Part shown: positions 34,561 through 45,007 of the stretch, in pieces
How the letters are laid out: the number at the start of each line of letters is the position of its first letter
Numbering within the stretch: the first letter of the stretch is position 1
Origin: Bolinopsis microptera
Lineage: Eukaryota; Ctenophora; Tentaculata; Lobata; Bolinopsidae
Direction: 5' to 3'
Assembly: GCF_026151205.1 (NCBI RefSeq)
Contig: NC_087083.1
Location: 7,933,460-7,997,459, forward strand
Length of the DNA stretch: 64,000 bases
Notes under the pieces: model-generated
What the model saw: the letters and a program-made list of their open reading frames with translations, nothing else
What the model was told of the DNA's origin: nothing
The model's database searches: none
Position numbers and translations under genes: made by a program

Positions 34561-34939
34561 TAGAGTAACTCAACTCACTCAGACCAACTCACTCGACTTG
34601 GTGACAGATTCCTGCTGTGGCCGAGTTGCTACCAATGGGTGCTTGCTCTATCACACGATGACAGTGTACACAGTAGGCTTGTCGGATGAACGTACTGGAC
34701 AGCTGATGATGAGGCAGGGAGGAGGAGGAGGGGAGGAGGGTACCGGAGAGAAACTAAGAACTCATCCGACACCCGTCATATAACATATTGTAAGATACCA
34801 TGGAGAGAAGTAGCAAGGTAGGTTACAGGGAAACAAAGCTGTGGGTGAGCTGCTGAAACACTGTCCACGAGTATATATATGCTCGGGCCGTGAACAGTGT
34901 ACAATTTGCAGGCAGTCAAATTCACGCTCAGACATGCCT

Positions 34940-35026
34940 TGTAGTACCGTGTCTTGCGGAGGTGCCGTGTAGTACCGTGTCTTGCGGAGGTGCTGTGTAG
35001 TACCGTGTCTTGCGGAGGTGCCGTGC
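34940..35026. repeat. 28-bp tandem repeat, three copies
   Basis: Unit GTAGTACCGTGTCTTGCGGA plus GGTGCCGT, three copies with one C/T change. Confidence 0.9.
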
Positions 35027-36114
35027 TGTAACTGTAAATACCTTCTGGTCTAAAGGATCCCTCACATTCTTCACCTCGGGGAATTCCTTCTTCAAACCTT
35101 GGCGGCATAGATGGTGCGTGGATATCAACTTGATCTATCTAATATCTTGATGATTTAATGAAGCTCGATGAGTTTTAGGCACATTTTTTTGAAATCCCAT
35201 AACAACGTCAAAACGAGCCATCTAGCTACACGTTACAAACATAACGAACGACTTTTCAAAATACAGAAACCATGACGAGGACTACAATGAAAGCTCTCAG
35301 TCACGCAGTGAAAAGCAAATACAAGATATATTAATGTGACGGATTGCACTAACGACCCTGCCTCTGTAACCACTACAAATCACTCTTTTAGCGGTAGACC
35401 TGTCCGAACATACCTCCCACATTAGGAGTTAGAACCTCCAAATAGTTGGGATACCGCACGTGTTTGCAATATCCGAGGAGGAGATGGTCGTGAGATGTGG
35501 CCCGGGATGTGGCATTGTGGCCTCATTTAAGATGTAAGGCCTCTCCAATTAATAATTAGTAGCAATTAGTACTGCAGTAACATGAAGTTACTGTTCTTAA
35601 GGGATCGTTACAGGTTACATCAGCCTGTATAAACGGTGATAACAGATTCAGCTGCTAGACAGACAAAGTGAACAAGCATTCTATAGCATCATGGATCATC
35701 CTAATTTCATAGCAAGTATCATATACTAGTCCAGGGCATGTTTCATACATGTTAGCAATTCAGGGCAAGTACATGTCAGTAACATGCAGCTTTAATAGGC
35801 TATAAACGGAGATTTAAATGGAAATTTTTTGTCCAACTAAATGGACCGCTGGCAACTAATTTTCGCTGATGTAAAATTTAGATTTCCAATTATGAACACG
35901 ATCATGAGCTATTTATAGTTAAGATAAAATATTGCTTACGAAGATTTTTTTGATAACGAGTTCGAGCAACCTGTGTCACAATTAATTATCAAATTAGTCA
36001 ATTATCTCTTCGATCTTGTTCGTAAACGTAACAGCTTGATCAAACAAATGAAAACAAGAAGAAAAATGTGGTTGCAAAAAATTAAATAAAGTAATGTTAA
36101 CCACAATTAATTAC

Positions 36115-36329
36115 CTAACTGGAAGCTTAACAGGGGGTTTGTGAAATGACATTCTCGGGCTTTTCACCCCAGCACTTCCGGATACCCCAGCACTCCCGGA
36201 TACCTCATGTCCGTGATTGGACCCACCCCCGAACACCTCGATCATGGACAAGACTCTTTTAGGAGAGGACCATTGCCCTTTATCATCCACCCGGATGTCT
36301 CCGGAGACTTTAATTTTAGGATCCGCCAT
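36115..36329 (-). CDS. Alternative first exon 1b (MADPKIKVSG...), paralogue of exon 1a
   Basis: 215 nt, starting MADPKIKV and ending ...PPVKLPV with donor TTAG|GTAATT, the same donor and phase as exon 1a. Shared features with exon 1a: MADP start, GDIRVD/GDVRVD, KG.W.S.KRV.SMI..FGG, GVSG repeats and the KPPV.LPV end. Upstream bases are also alike (GTGCCAACAG...TTGA..GACAAAGAAT then GTGGGCTAAAA), so promoter and exon were duplicated together. Splicing to exon 2 would give 5,726 aa. Confidence 0.8.
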
Positions 36330-37462
36330 ACTCTGATTGTATGGTTAACGTGGAGGTATTTAATAAACTGACCTTATAATAGCTGCACAAATGTTGCGTA
36401 GTTAGAGGTGAAGCCAAACGTTAAATTTAGCAGAAATCAAGTGCCAACAGAAATTGATTGACAAAGAATTTAAGTGGGCTAAAATATGAATAGCAAGATT
36501 TAAGTGAGAGTGCGACAGAAATTGAACGAGTTGATTCAATCAATCAGCTGCAAGTTTCAAATTGACTACAGAAAAATCCATAAAAATTTATGGCCAACCA
36601 ATAATAACGTACGACAATAAATAATGAACGGGCTTTTAGAAAAGCAACTCTTCTAACGGCCAGCGCACAAAGAAACAGACCACAAACTCTCAAGGTATGT
36701 AAGATTTCACCACTGCCAGTAAAGTCTTTCTTCAGAGCATTCACTTCCTTTAGTTTTATAATACACTTATATCTAATTTAATAATACTAATAATGGTAAG
36801 CAGGATATATTCACGGAGCCGTATCGTGTGGAGGCCCCGCAATAGAGGGAGATTTCATTGTCAATTTTCTAATTATTTGTTTCTTTTAGATACCGCAACT
36901 TCAGAATTGAAAGATGGGATTAGAACAAAACCCTCTTCCACCCTGCCACACTGAAGATGGTGCACACTGGAAATGGTGCCAGATGAAAGTTTACAGCAAG
37001 TGTGGCTCACACAGTCAGGTACCCGATAACCAGAATAAACCAGTGCCTCATATAGTCCTGGGTATAATTATGGTGCCAAATTTCCACTGAGCTTCTGTGT
37101 CCACCTGCTACACTCTACAGGACACGTTACGTATCATGATTTATTGCTCGTGAGTTCTTAAATATAGAAAATAGTTATTGAAGGAGTTATCAGGGAGCAC
37201 TCAGAAGGAGCAATCTGCTATATTGGGGGCCCTTATTTGCTTTTCACATCGGTCACAATTTTGTAACTACCAGTCAAAATATAAATTTTAAAACTTTGGC
37301 GTTTTCTTCGAAATTTCGCATATTTTGCTATAACTATCCTTAAATATGCTATATATAGCATATATATGCTATATATGGTATATATATAGCATATATATAT
37401 GTAATAGTATCACTTTTACTACTCATCAAATTCAAATTAAGGGTATATTGATTATGGCTTAC

Positions 37463-37506
37463 CTCGTCCCAAACTTTTCGGGGTCAAACTTTGCAATAAA
37501 GTCCAT
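37463..37506 (-). CDS. Candidate alternative first exon 1c (MDFIAKFDPEKFGT)
   Basis: An ATG in good context (AAAGATGG) opens 14 codons plus two bases and ends at ACGAG|GTAAGC, again phase 2, so it can splice to exon 2 (28739) to give 5,669 aa. It sits about 400-550 bp downstream (in gene direction) of a CRE/E-box repeat array. No protein family was recognised in the 14 residues. Confidence 0.5.
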
Positions 37507-37904
37507 CTTTTTAAATATACTGAACACTACAAAAACGCACGAAACATTAAGACTACTAATGAAATAACGCTCGACTTGATGTTTAATTGCAAAAGAATTC
37601 CAATTATTTATCCCCCGTGCCACATTAAAACTACTGTAAAATGTAATGTGAACTGTTGTACTGTACTTGAAGGTAACTCAAAAACGGAATTTTAAGCTTA
37701 TAAGATCTACACAAAATTTGGTCGAGATTAGTGGCTACAATATAATATATTGTATAATTATATATATAATATATTATAAGGTAAGTGTTTTAAATAGCTT
37801 TGAGTACATGTTATTTAGTGCTTATCATGTATCTAGGTAACTTTCATTCCCGGTATGGATTGTAGACGCAATTTCATAATGACGTGGCATTACACACTTA
37901 AACT

Positions 37905-38060
37905 ACATTAACACCACGTGTTATGACGTCACACCACGTGTTATGACGTCACACCACGTGGCATTACACACTTATACTACATTAACACCACGTGTTATGA
38001 CGTCACACCACGTGTTATGAAGTCACACCACGTGTTATGACGTCACACCACGTGGCATAT
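37905..38060. promoter_or_regulatory. CRE plus E-box repeat array upstream of exon 1c
   Basis: A 20-bp unit ACCACGTGTTATGACGTCAC is repeated inside a larger duplicated block (GCATTACACACTTA.ACTAC). It holds seven CACGTG E-boxes (37915, 37935, 37955, 37989, 38009, 38029, 38049) and four perfect TGACGTCA CRE palindromes (37924, 37944, 37998, 38038), with a fifth mutated to TGAAGTCA (38018). The spacing is exactly one unit. It lies 400-550 bp upstream of the exon 1c ATG. CREB/ATF and bHLH-type binding is inferred from the motifs only. Confidence 0.6.
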
Positions 38061-38414
38061 TACACACTTACTACCACTACCAGCCGACTTCATCCTCAAC
38101 TCTCCTCAATGTCATTAAAAGGCTAAACAAAACCCTCAAAATGTCATAAAACTAGTCGACCAATTCCCAAAATTTCACATCATCCCTAATCTTTGGTGCC
38201 ACCCAAGATACCCCCAAATAAATTTTCGAAGGATCTCGAGCAGTGAATTTGTGATTTGTAAACACGGAATATCTTGTGGATGTGTTGTGGTGAATAATAA
38301 TATGAGTGGTGTCTCAATTCTCAGTTGGGAAATTTCATTATTTAGTATAGAATTGATACTTATCTTGAGCATAAAACATTATCTAAAATATTGATAAAAT
38401 TTGTAATTGCTTAC

Positions 38415-38447
38415 CTTTTTGATCTAGATCGCGACCGACTGTTCGAC
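38415..38447 (-). CDS. Arg-Ser mini-exon following exon 1d
   Basis: 33 nt between ATTCCAG and GTAAGC; enters and leaves in phase 2. It codes (R)SNSRSRSRSK, which extends the RS repeat of exon 1d. It is symmetric, so it can be included or skipped without changing frame. Confidence 0.5.
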
Positions 38448-38629
38448 CTGGAATATCGTTATCAGCAAAATTGCAATGACTCATCAATCATCAAGCATGA
38501 TTTTACTGCAAAAATTCAAACATCTGATAACAGCATATAAACTTAATTGATGTTTTAAATTCATTATTTCATAAATTGCTTATATTTTAAATGATAACTG
38601 TTCAAAAAAATAATTAATTATCAAATTAC

Positions 38630-38649
38630 CTGCTTCGTGAACGGCCCAT
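38630..38649 (-). CDS. Candidate alternative first exon 1d (MGRSRS)
   Basis: ATG GGC CGT TCA CGA AGC AG is followed by GTAATT, a 20-nt coding piece ending in phase 2. Joined to the mini-exon 38447-38415 and then to exon 2 it gives an Arg-Ser-rich N-terminus running straight into the Lys/Ser exons, and a 5,672-aa product. The fit of composition and phase supports it, but the exon is very short. Confidence 0.5.
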
Positions 38650-40484
38650 GATGACCTTTTAGGTGGCGATTCTGATCACACGATCTTTCTAATAACAAGA
38701 ACTTTGTAAGTACACAAAAATATAATGATATGTAAAACATAACAAAACTACAACAGCTATACATTCATAGTTTATAATGGTATTATAATCAAATTATAAT
38801 ATAAAGCTGTGACCGTTATTATAAGTGGTCATCAGTCTAAAACACAACTAGTAGTATCCGGAAAGATTATCCCTTCCTACAGCAACAATCACAAACTAAA
38901 AAACCTAGAAAAACACAACAAAATTAAAGATCTAAAAAGAAGGGGAACAAACAAAGGACCAACTTCACATTCCCTGTCCGGTACCACAACTGAAAAGAAG
39001 AAACACGACTAAAAGAACACTGAGACTAATTAAAAGTTAGCAAACAAAGCGACACCACACCGAAAACAGCTAGCTTGTTAAAGACACACTCAGCTTTAAA
39101 CACTGAGAGGGTTAATTTGAGCCCCTTTTACACCAGAGCTCAATTGTGCGGGGGAATTCCCGGTCTACACCGCCAATTCGGCGTGTATCAATTGTGCGGG
39201 GGTTTGTGGAGCGGTAACAATAGTTGATGGAATGTAACAATGCGATCCTATAGTTAAGTAGTTATACACGCTTTAGCGGTTATTGGAGTTTGGAGGATTG
39301 GATGGATCTTAAAGTCTTGGGTAAAGATATCTTATCGGACCTTAAGTTTGACCGGACACTAAATTAACGGACATTACTATAAACGGACATTAAAACATTA
39401 AAATGAACGCTCGAAGGCATTCAAAACCATAAAAAATCCAAATTTTGGCGTTTCTAGCAGATAAATCAATTTTTCATACAATAAGCAAAAAAAGCATATC
39501 ACAGGTCATTTTCGTCAATGGGTTATTGTGCATTAAATATTCCATAATCCATGCTTACAGCATCAGTATTCAGTAATACCCTCTTTTTGAAAACCATTTA
39601 TACCACCTCAGACCTGCATTTCAGTGCAAAATTTTACAAGATGTGGAGGTAGATACTAGATAGTAACTCCGACGAAGTGAACGAGGGAGGAAGCCAAAAA
39701 ATAAAGAAAATGATTATGCCATAATGTGGTACCGTCAGAAAAAGATAGACTATAAAGCAAAGTTGCTTTATTTCAAGGTGGTAATACTAAAACAATCCCT
39801 ACATTCCTAGGAAATATTGAAAAAAAACGTCGGAAACTCGACCAAGGCTAGTCACCAATCAATCTTACATTCATAAGAAATACGGCTAAAATGAAAGAAA
39901 AACGCAGGGAACACGACCAAGATAAATATGTAAAATCCCAACTCGGACACATCATCATGATCCCGGGAGAGAGAGTAACGGAGTAGGAATTTTAACCTCA
40001 TCAAGGGATCTGATAAGGTAAACACACCAGCACAATTGCATTACAGATAGCTATCCGACATTCCTGCCCGCTACCAAAACAAGTGACACGTGCAAAACAA
40101 GCGACACGTGGCACCAGATACGGTGAGTTATTGGTGGAGTGGGATGTCACGTGGGCGGTAACGTGGTACCCACCTGAACCACTAAACTGGATCAATCCTA
40201 GATGGAATACTTCGTCCGTGTACCCTGGACAATATAACCAGACTAATGTCCAGCTCAGTGCTGAACACCAATCACAGTAGAGTATTCAGAGTCATCTGAC
40301 CAATCACAAGCCATTATTCAGAGTCACGTGACCAATCACAGGGGGTTAAAATAACACAGTGTCATTGGTTGGGAATTGCATGTACAGCGTTGAATTGTTT
40401 ATTTAGCCCCACTTCCGCTGTATTAGATTGTTACACTGTTTTGTGGTCAATGAGTGGAATGTATAACAGCCTTCAAACAGTTAA

Positions 40485-40590
40485 ACCTCTTTAAACCTTA
40501 TATTTTGGGCGGAATATAATAAACTGGAATATCGTAAAACTGCTTTCAAGACAACAATCTTGTTCTCAACTAACTCGCCAAGCAAATATA
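40485..40590. repeat. Dispersed repeat, copy 1
   Basis: Shares TATATTTTGGGCGGAATATA, then ATCGTAAAACTGCTTTCAAG and TTGTTCTCAACTAACTCGC, with 43018-43148 in the same orientation. The second copy holds an extra GTAACGTTACGCCACTGCTGG segment. Confidence 0.8.
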
Positions 40591-41144
40591 ATTCTTGTGG
40601 TCAATGAGAGGAATGTATAAAGAATGTATATGGTATGCTTGGAATTCGTGTCCGTTACCCTTTGCGGGCCCGGAAACTAAAGCTGCAAATGCACACCACA
40701 GAGGGAACTAGATATTTCAATTCTTTCCAAAATTGTCGATTTCGAAATATCACCTTTACGAAACACAAGAAAATATTTCGCACCTCTTATATCTCTTACG
40801 TTCAATGGTAGAGGATATATGAAATCAAACGGAGCAATTAAATGTTTTAAATCTTCTGAAACCACACATGAATGAGGAACCAGCCTGAATAACAAATTTA
40901 TAACTTTATAAGTCAGAGCTTATCAATTCAGATTCCGTCGAGGCCCATTTTCAATAATTAAATAACGGCCGATTTCATTAGTAACCCTCAAATTATGGTT
41001 TAAGTTAACAAGATCACTATGAGACTGTTGGTGACTGAATTACTGACTATATTAAAAGTGTTCTCTTACAGAGTTGTGAAAGATAGGGGAAGATAATCAT
41101 CTCCAACTACATATAGTGCAGAATCTGCACAGCAGATCTTCAGT

Positions 41145-41475
41145 CATTCCAGCAAATTCTCAGGATGATTTAACGTTTTATTGGAGGAATTGCAGCAATT
41201 TCTGAGGATGATTTAACGTTCCTCATGGTGATGTTTTTATTGAAGCTAGTTATTAAAATGTAACGGAACATGATGTCCCATCTGTGCTCCAGGAATTTTA
41301 ATATTGTGACCCAATTATACCCCAACTGTGCCTAGCTCCATTACCAAATTCCTGATTCAAGGTTTGTATTGGAGAAATTCCAGCAATTTCAAAAGATGAG
41401 TTAACGTTTTGTTATAGGAGCTGGTTACTATAAATCTATAATGTAACGGAACTATGTCCCAGCATATCTTTACAC
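41145..41475. repeat. Degenerate tandem duplication
   Basis: Repeated words: TTCCAGCAAATT, GATGATTTAACGTT, TAATGTAACGGAAC and TGTCCCA, in about three copies. Non-coding. Confidence 0.6.
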
Positions 41476-43017
41476 CGCAACTACCTATCAAGTCTGCATT
41501 CCTTATCACATTCCAGGAAGAAAGCTTCTTATAGTCTCAAAGGGTTGAAAAATCGAAAAATCGATTATAGAGATTAGTCTCAAGTTATGATCGACCCTTT
41601 AGAGGTATATCAGTCTTAGATTTTCATTATACTTCCTGCTAATATTTTCATACTAGCATTACACTTTATACTTTTATAGTAGCTGTTGCTTACTGATTTA
41701 TTAGTTTGGATGCAAATTAAAATTAAAGTGTTTAGAACCACAAGCACACATTTCAAGGTAACAATTTAAGATAACGCCTCAAACTTATTCTACGATGCCA
41801 GCTGGCGAATTTAACATGAAAGAATTACGAACGCACAAGTTCAAGTCAGGAAAGTTGAAGCATAATTGTAAGAACCCCCGGATCTGACGTTATCCAAGAC
41901 CGGACCTTACCCAGATAGTTCTTGCCTGGACCAGCGTACATCGGTTGTCATGGTAACATCGGTTGCCATGGTTACAGAAACCCGACCTGACGGCCAACCC
42001 AGCCAGGAGCTGAAGTGTCGATAATTAGGACGGGCACTGAACTCGCCAAGATCCACCGCCAATTGGGTGTTAAGATACCACAATGGTAATTGGTCTGATA
42101 ACGAACCAAGCGCGGCAAGCCTCGGTAGGTTACACAGAAGTGCCGCCGAGACTGTCGCTCTCAAGCCACCGCTAGCGACCTGTGAACCACGTGTCACGTC
42201 GCATCACTTCTCTTGGACCGATCCAGAATACGTTACGCTTTTCCGCTCGTGACTTAAGATGGAAGTATCCGGAAGGACTTGACCACCTTGATGAACTCTG
42301 CCGATCTCTCTGGACCTCACTCTCGAGCGGCTGATGATGATACGCCACTGTCGCAGTACTTCCCGGAGTAGCCACCACGTCGAACCTTGTCGGATTCTAC
42401 GCCTCCAAGCTTCACCAGAGATCTAACGACCACCGGAGTGAGTACTCCTAGAAGGCTTTAGGATTAGAACTTAAGTTAAATTATTATGACTATATTACGA
42501 TTATATATATCCATTGCTTGGTATAATTACCTTGATGTCAGAAGCTATATTCTGGCCCCCTAAATAGGCGTACCTTACTGGTGTTATTATATAAATCAGT
42601 GACAACAAGGGTCACCAGCCAGGAGCAATCCTGTGCTGCAAATTGTCATTGAAATTACGTTAAAATAACAACACTACTAATACGGAATGATGCCGTGTCT
42701 CTCGGAGGCTTTCGAGTGCCACTAAATTAGTGGAACGTTACGAACCCGAGACCCTGGTGGGACCTGAAGGAGGACATGATGCAGGTAAGTATTGACCCGC
42801 TTGCCCGGGCTATCCAGGTTTGATCATGTTTGGGAGCTATAGGAAAGCTTCTATGGAGCCTTAAATAAACTCTCCGCCCTAGGTTGTTTGACATATTATT
42901 CCAGGCCACCTTTTGTAGTTCACAGCCAGTTTAACGACGGCTGGGCTCTTACAATAATACTGTAAGCAGCAAGTGGCAGTATTTTTCATATTTTTCTATG
43001 AATGATCGGGAGTTGTC

Positions 43018-43148
43018 TAAACCCTATATTTTAGGCGGAATATAATACACTGGAATACTGTGTAACGTTACGCCACTGCTGGAATTATACGTATCGTAAA
43101 ACTGCTTTCAAGACAAAAATGCTGTTCTCAACTAACTCGCGGCCAAGC
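43018..43148. repeat. Dispersed repeat, copy 2
   Basis: Direct repeat of 40485-40590, with a 35-40 base insertion. The two copies bound about 2.4 kb that includes the GC-rich patch, as could be expected for terminal repeats of a decayed element. Confidence 0.8.
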
Positions 43149-44024
43149 AGGAACGTCAATCATGATATTTGAAACACTGCATATTATGTTATGTTACATA
43201 ACTTATGAAGGAATTATGTTCTGTTGGAATTTCGTATCAGTTCATTTCTATAACTACAGGCGGGCTAATACGTGTTGATTACCGGCAGTTACTGAAAGTG
43301 ACTAAGTTTGTTTGATAATAATAAGTTTGTATAAGTTTTATTATTAAGTAGCACATCTTCTAGAATTTCACTTAAATTTACCCTCGGACATGTTTTACTG
43401 CAGGTTCTAGAACGTTCTGCTTGCTACATAATAAAACGTGTTGATTACTTGTAGTAACCACTAACCAGTTGTTGCTAATACTATACTACATTACTACTAG
43501 TAGTTACTTGAGAGTAACGTGAGAGTAACTCTCACCTTCACTTGTATAAGTGACCTCATATCAAAGGAGATCCCAGGATCAGTGATTTTACTCATCAGCT
43601 ACCTTCATGTAACCAGGTCACATTTAATGGGGTCACAATTTGTCAGGTCACACAAAAATGTGTGGTAAATTACGTGTAATAGCTATTGGATACTGATTTA
43701 AAGGGAACACTCGATTACCAAACCATTTTCAGAGGAATTCATTACCCAGATCTTAAGATCCTAATCGTCCTCGCTCCTTGGCCTAAGATCAAAGATCAAA
43801 GGTTGTGTCTTATATATTATATTCAAGATGAAACACCAATTCCACCACAATTACATCGCGATGCAGAGCTGTGCTAGTGCAGATTCCAAGAAATAAAGAC
43901 ATTTGCCGAGAATTTGCCGAGAATTTGCCAACTATTTTCTCGATTCCTCATTACAAGGGACACGTTTATATCCCTCACAGAGACTTGGAGCGGGCTACAC
44001 ACAAATTCCAAACACCCACATTTC

Positions 44025-44340
44025 CTTGTAACAACACACCAGGATATACCCCGGTACCAAGGTTAACTATTCTCCTTACAGCACTCCTGCACAAACTTGG
44101 AGATGGAGAAGCACTGATGAAATTAATCGTGTTCGCTTCCTAAAATGGCAGTTCTCTTGTCTCATATAATAGATTTTAAGATTATAAACTAGGTTACAAT
44201 TAATCACGATGAGCAGCGCCACTCCAAGATATACGCCGGCACCAAGTTTATCTAATTTCTTTACAAGAGCTGCACAAACTTAGACTTTTGGAGAGATCGG
44301 GATCGCTAACGAACTTGCCAGAAATCAGATTAGCTGTATA
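44025..44340. repeat. Repeat family flanking the hAT element (left copies)
   Basis: CCGG.ACCAAG.TT...CTGCACAAACTTGGAG words at 44060-44105 and 44240-44275, then CGCTAACGAACTTGCCAG.AATC at 44296, recur at 48690-48795 right of the transposon. The element therefore sits among copies of an older low-copy repeat. Confidence 0.65.
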
Positions 44341-45007
44341 CTAGACATTACATGACAACGTTTCAGACTAAGTTATCCCTGGATTACATATTATAATAGT
44401 TTATAATTATTCATGGGCTACATCACCGGGGGGGCAGGGGGGGCAGCTGCCCCCCCTGGGATTTGGGGGACAAGTTTACAAAAACATGAAAATTTATTCT
44501 TCAACATAACATTAAACCAGACGGCTATGGTATACAGATTTGTTTTCGCACCCACTGCTCTGTAGCCCCACTGCACTGTAGCCCCCCCCCCCTACATTGT
44601 GTTATTTTTAAATACCATACCAGTTACCACGAACGATGGATGAATTCCGTCCAGGGGGTTGAAGAGAAAGGGAGGGAGGGAGGGGGGAGAGTGGGAGCAC
44701 AGCATGGTTGCGTGTTAAGTTGATCTCGCGCTGCCTATTTTACCGTTACACAAACAAAAGATTCCAATCAGTGTCAGGGTCACCCTGACACTGACTGGCC
44801 GGGCATATTTAAGTGTGAAAACGGAATGTCATGTAACCGAATTTCTGTGACCAAATTACTGTGAACTGCAGAAGATGGAAAAGAAAACAAAGGTCACAAT
44901 TCAAATTTCCCGCTCCCGCTCCCGTGCCGTCCTGTTCTTGCGTCCTCGACATATTTTTAACCTTCGTTTCATTGATATCAGGGTTCCGTACTTGTTGGGA
45001 CCAAACT

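Larger units (their letters stand above)
30442..36114. other. Region between first exons 1a and 1b; no gene recognised
   Basis: The 160 bases upstream of exon 1a are the putative promoter and match those upstream of exon 1b. A protein-like stretch (GLKKEFPEVKNVRDPLDQK, minus strand, about 35100-35040, before GTATTT) has a weak acceptor and a phase that does not fit the neighbouring exons, so it is not called. The remainder holds simple repeats listed separately. Confidence 0.5.
38650..44411. other. Gene-poor region, no supported gene
   Basis: It holds dispersed repeats and a GC-richer patch at 41880-42450 with several short overlapping open frames on both strands. That patch could be a decayed mobile element, but no protein family was recognised. 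Short frames at 43686-44143 also show no recognisable domain. Confidence 0.45.

Noticed and set aside
34928-35128. Minus-strand exon coding GLKKEFPEVKNVRDPLDQK as a further alternative exon of the giant gene
   Set aside because: The stretch looks protein-like, but the acceptor is poor and the exit phase (0 or 1, depending on frame) does not fit exon 2, which needs phase 2.
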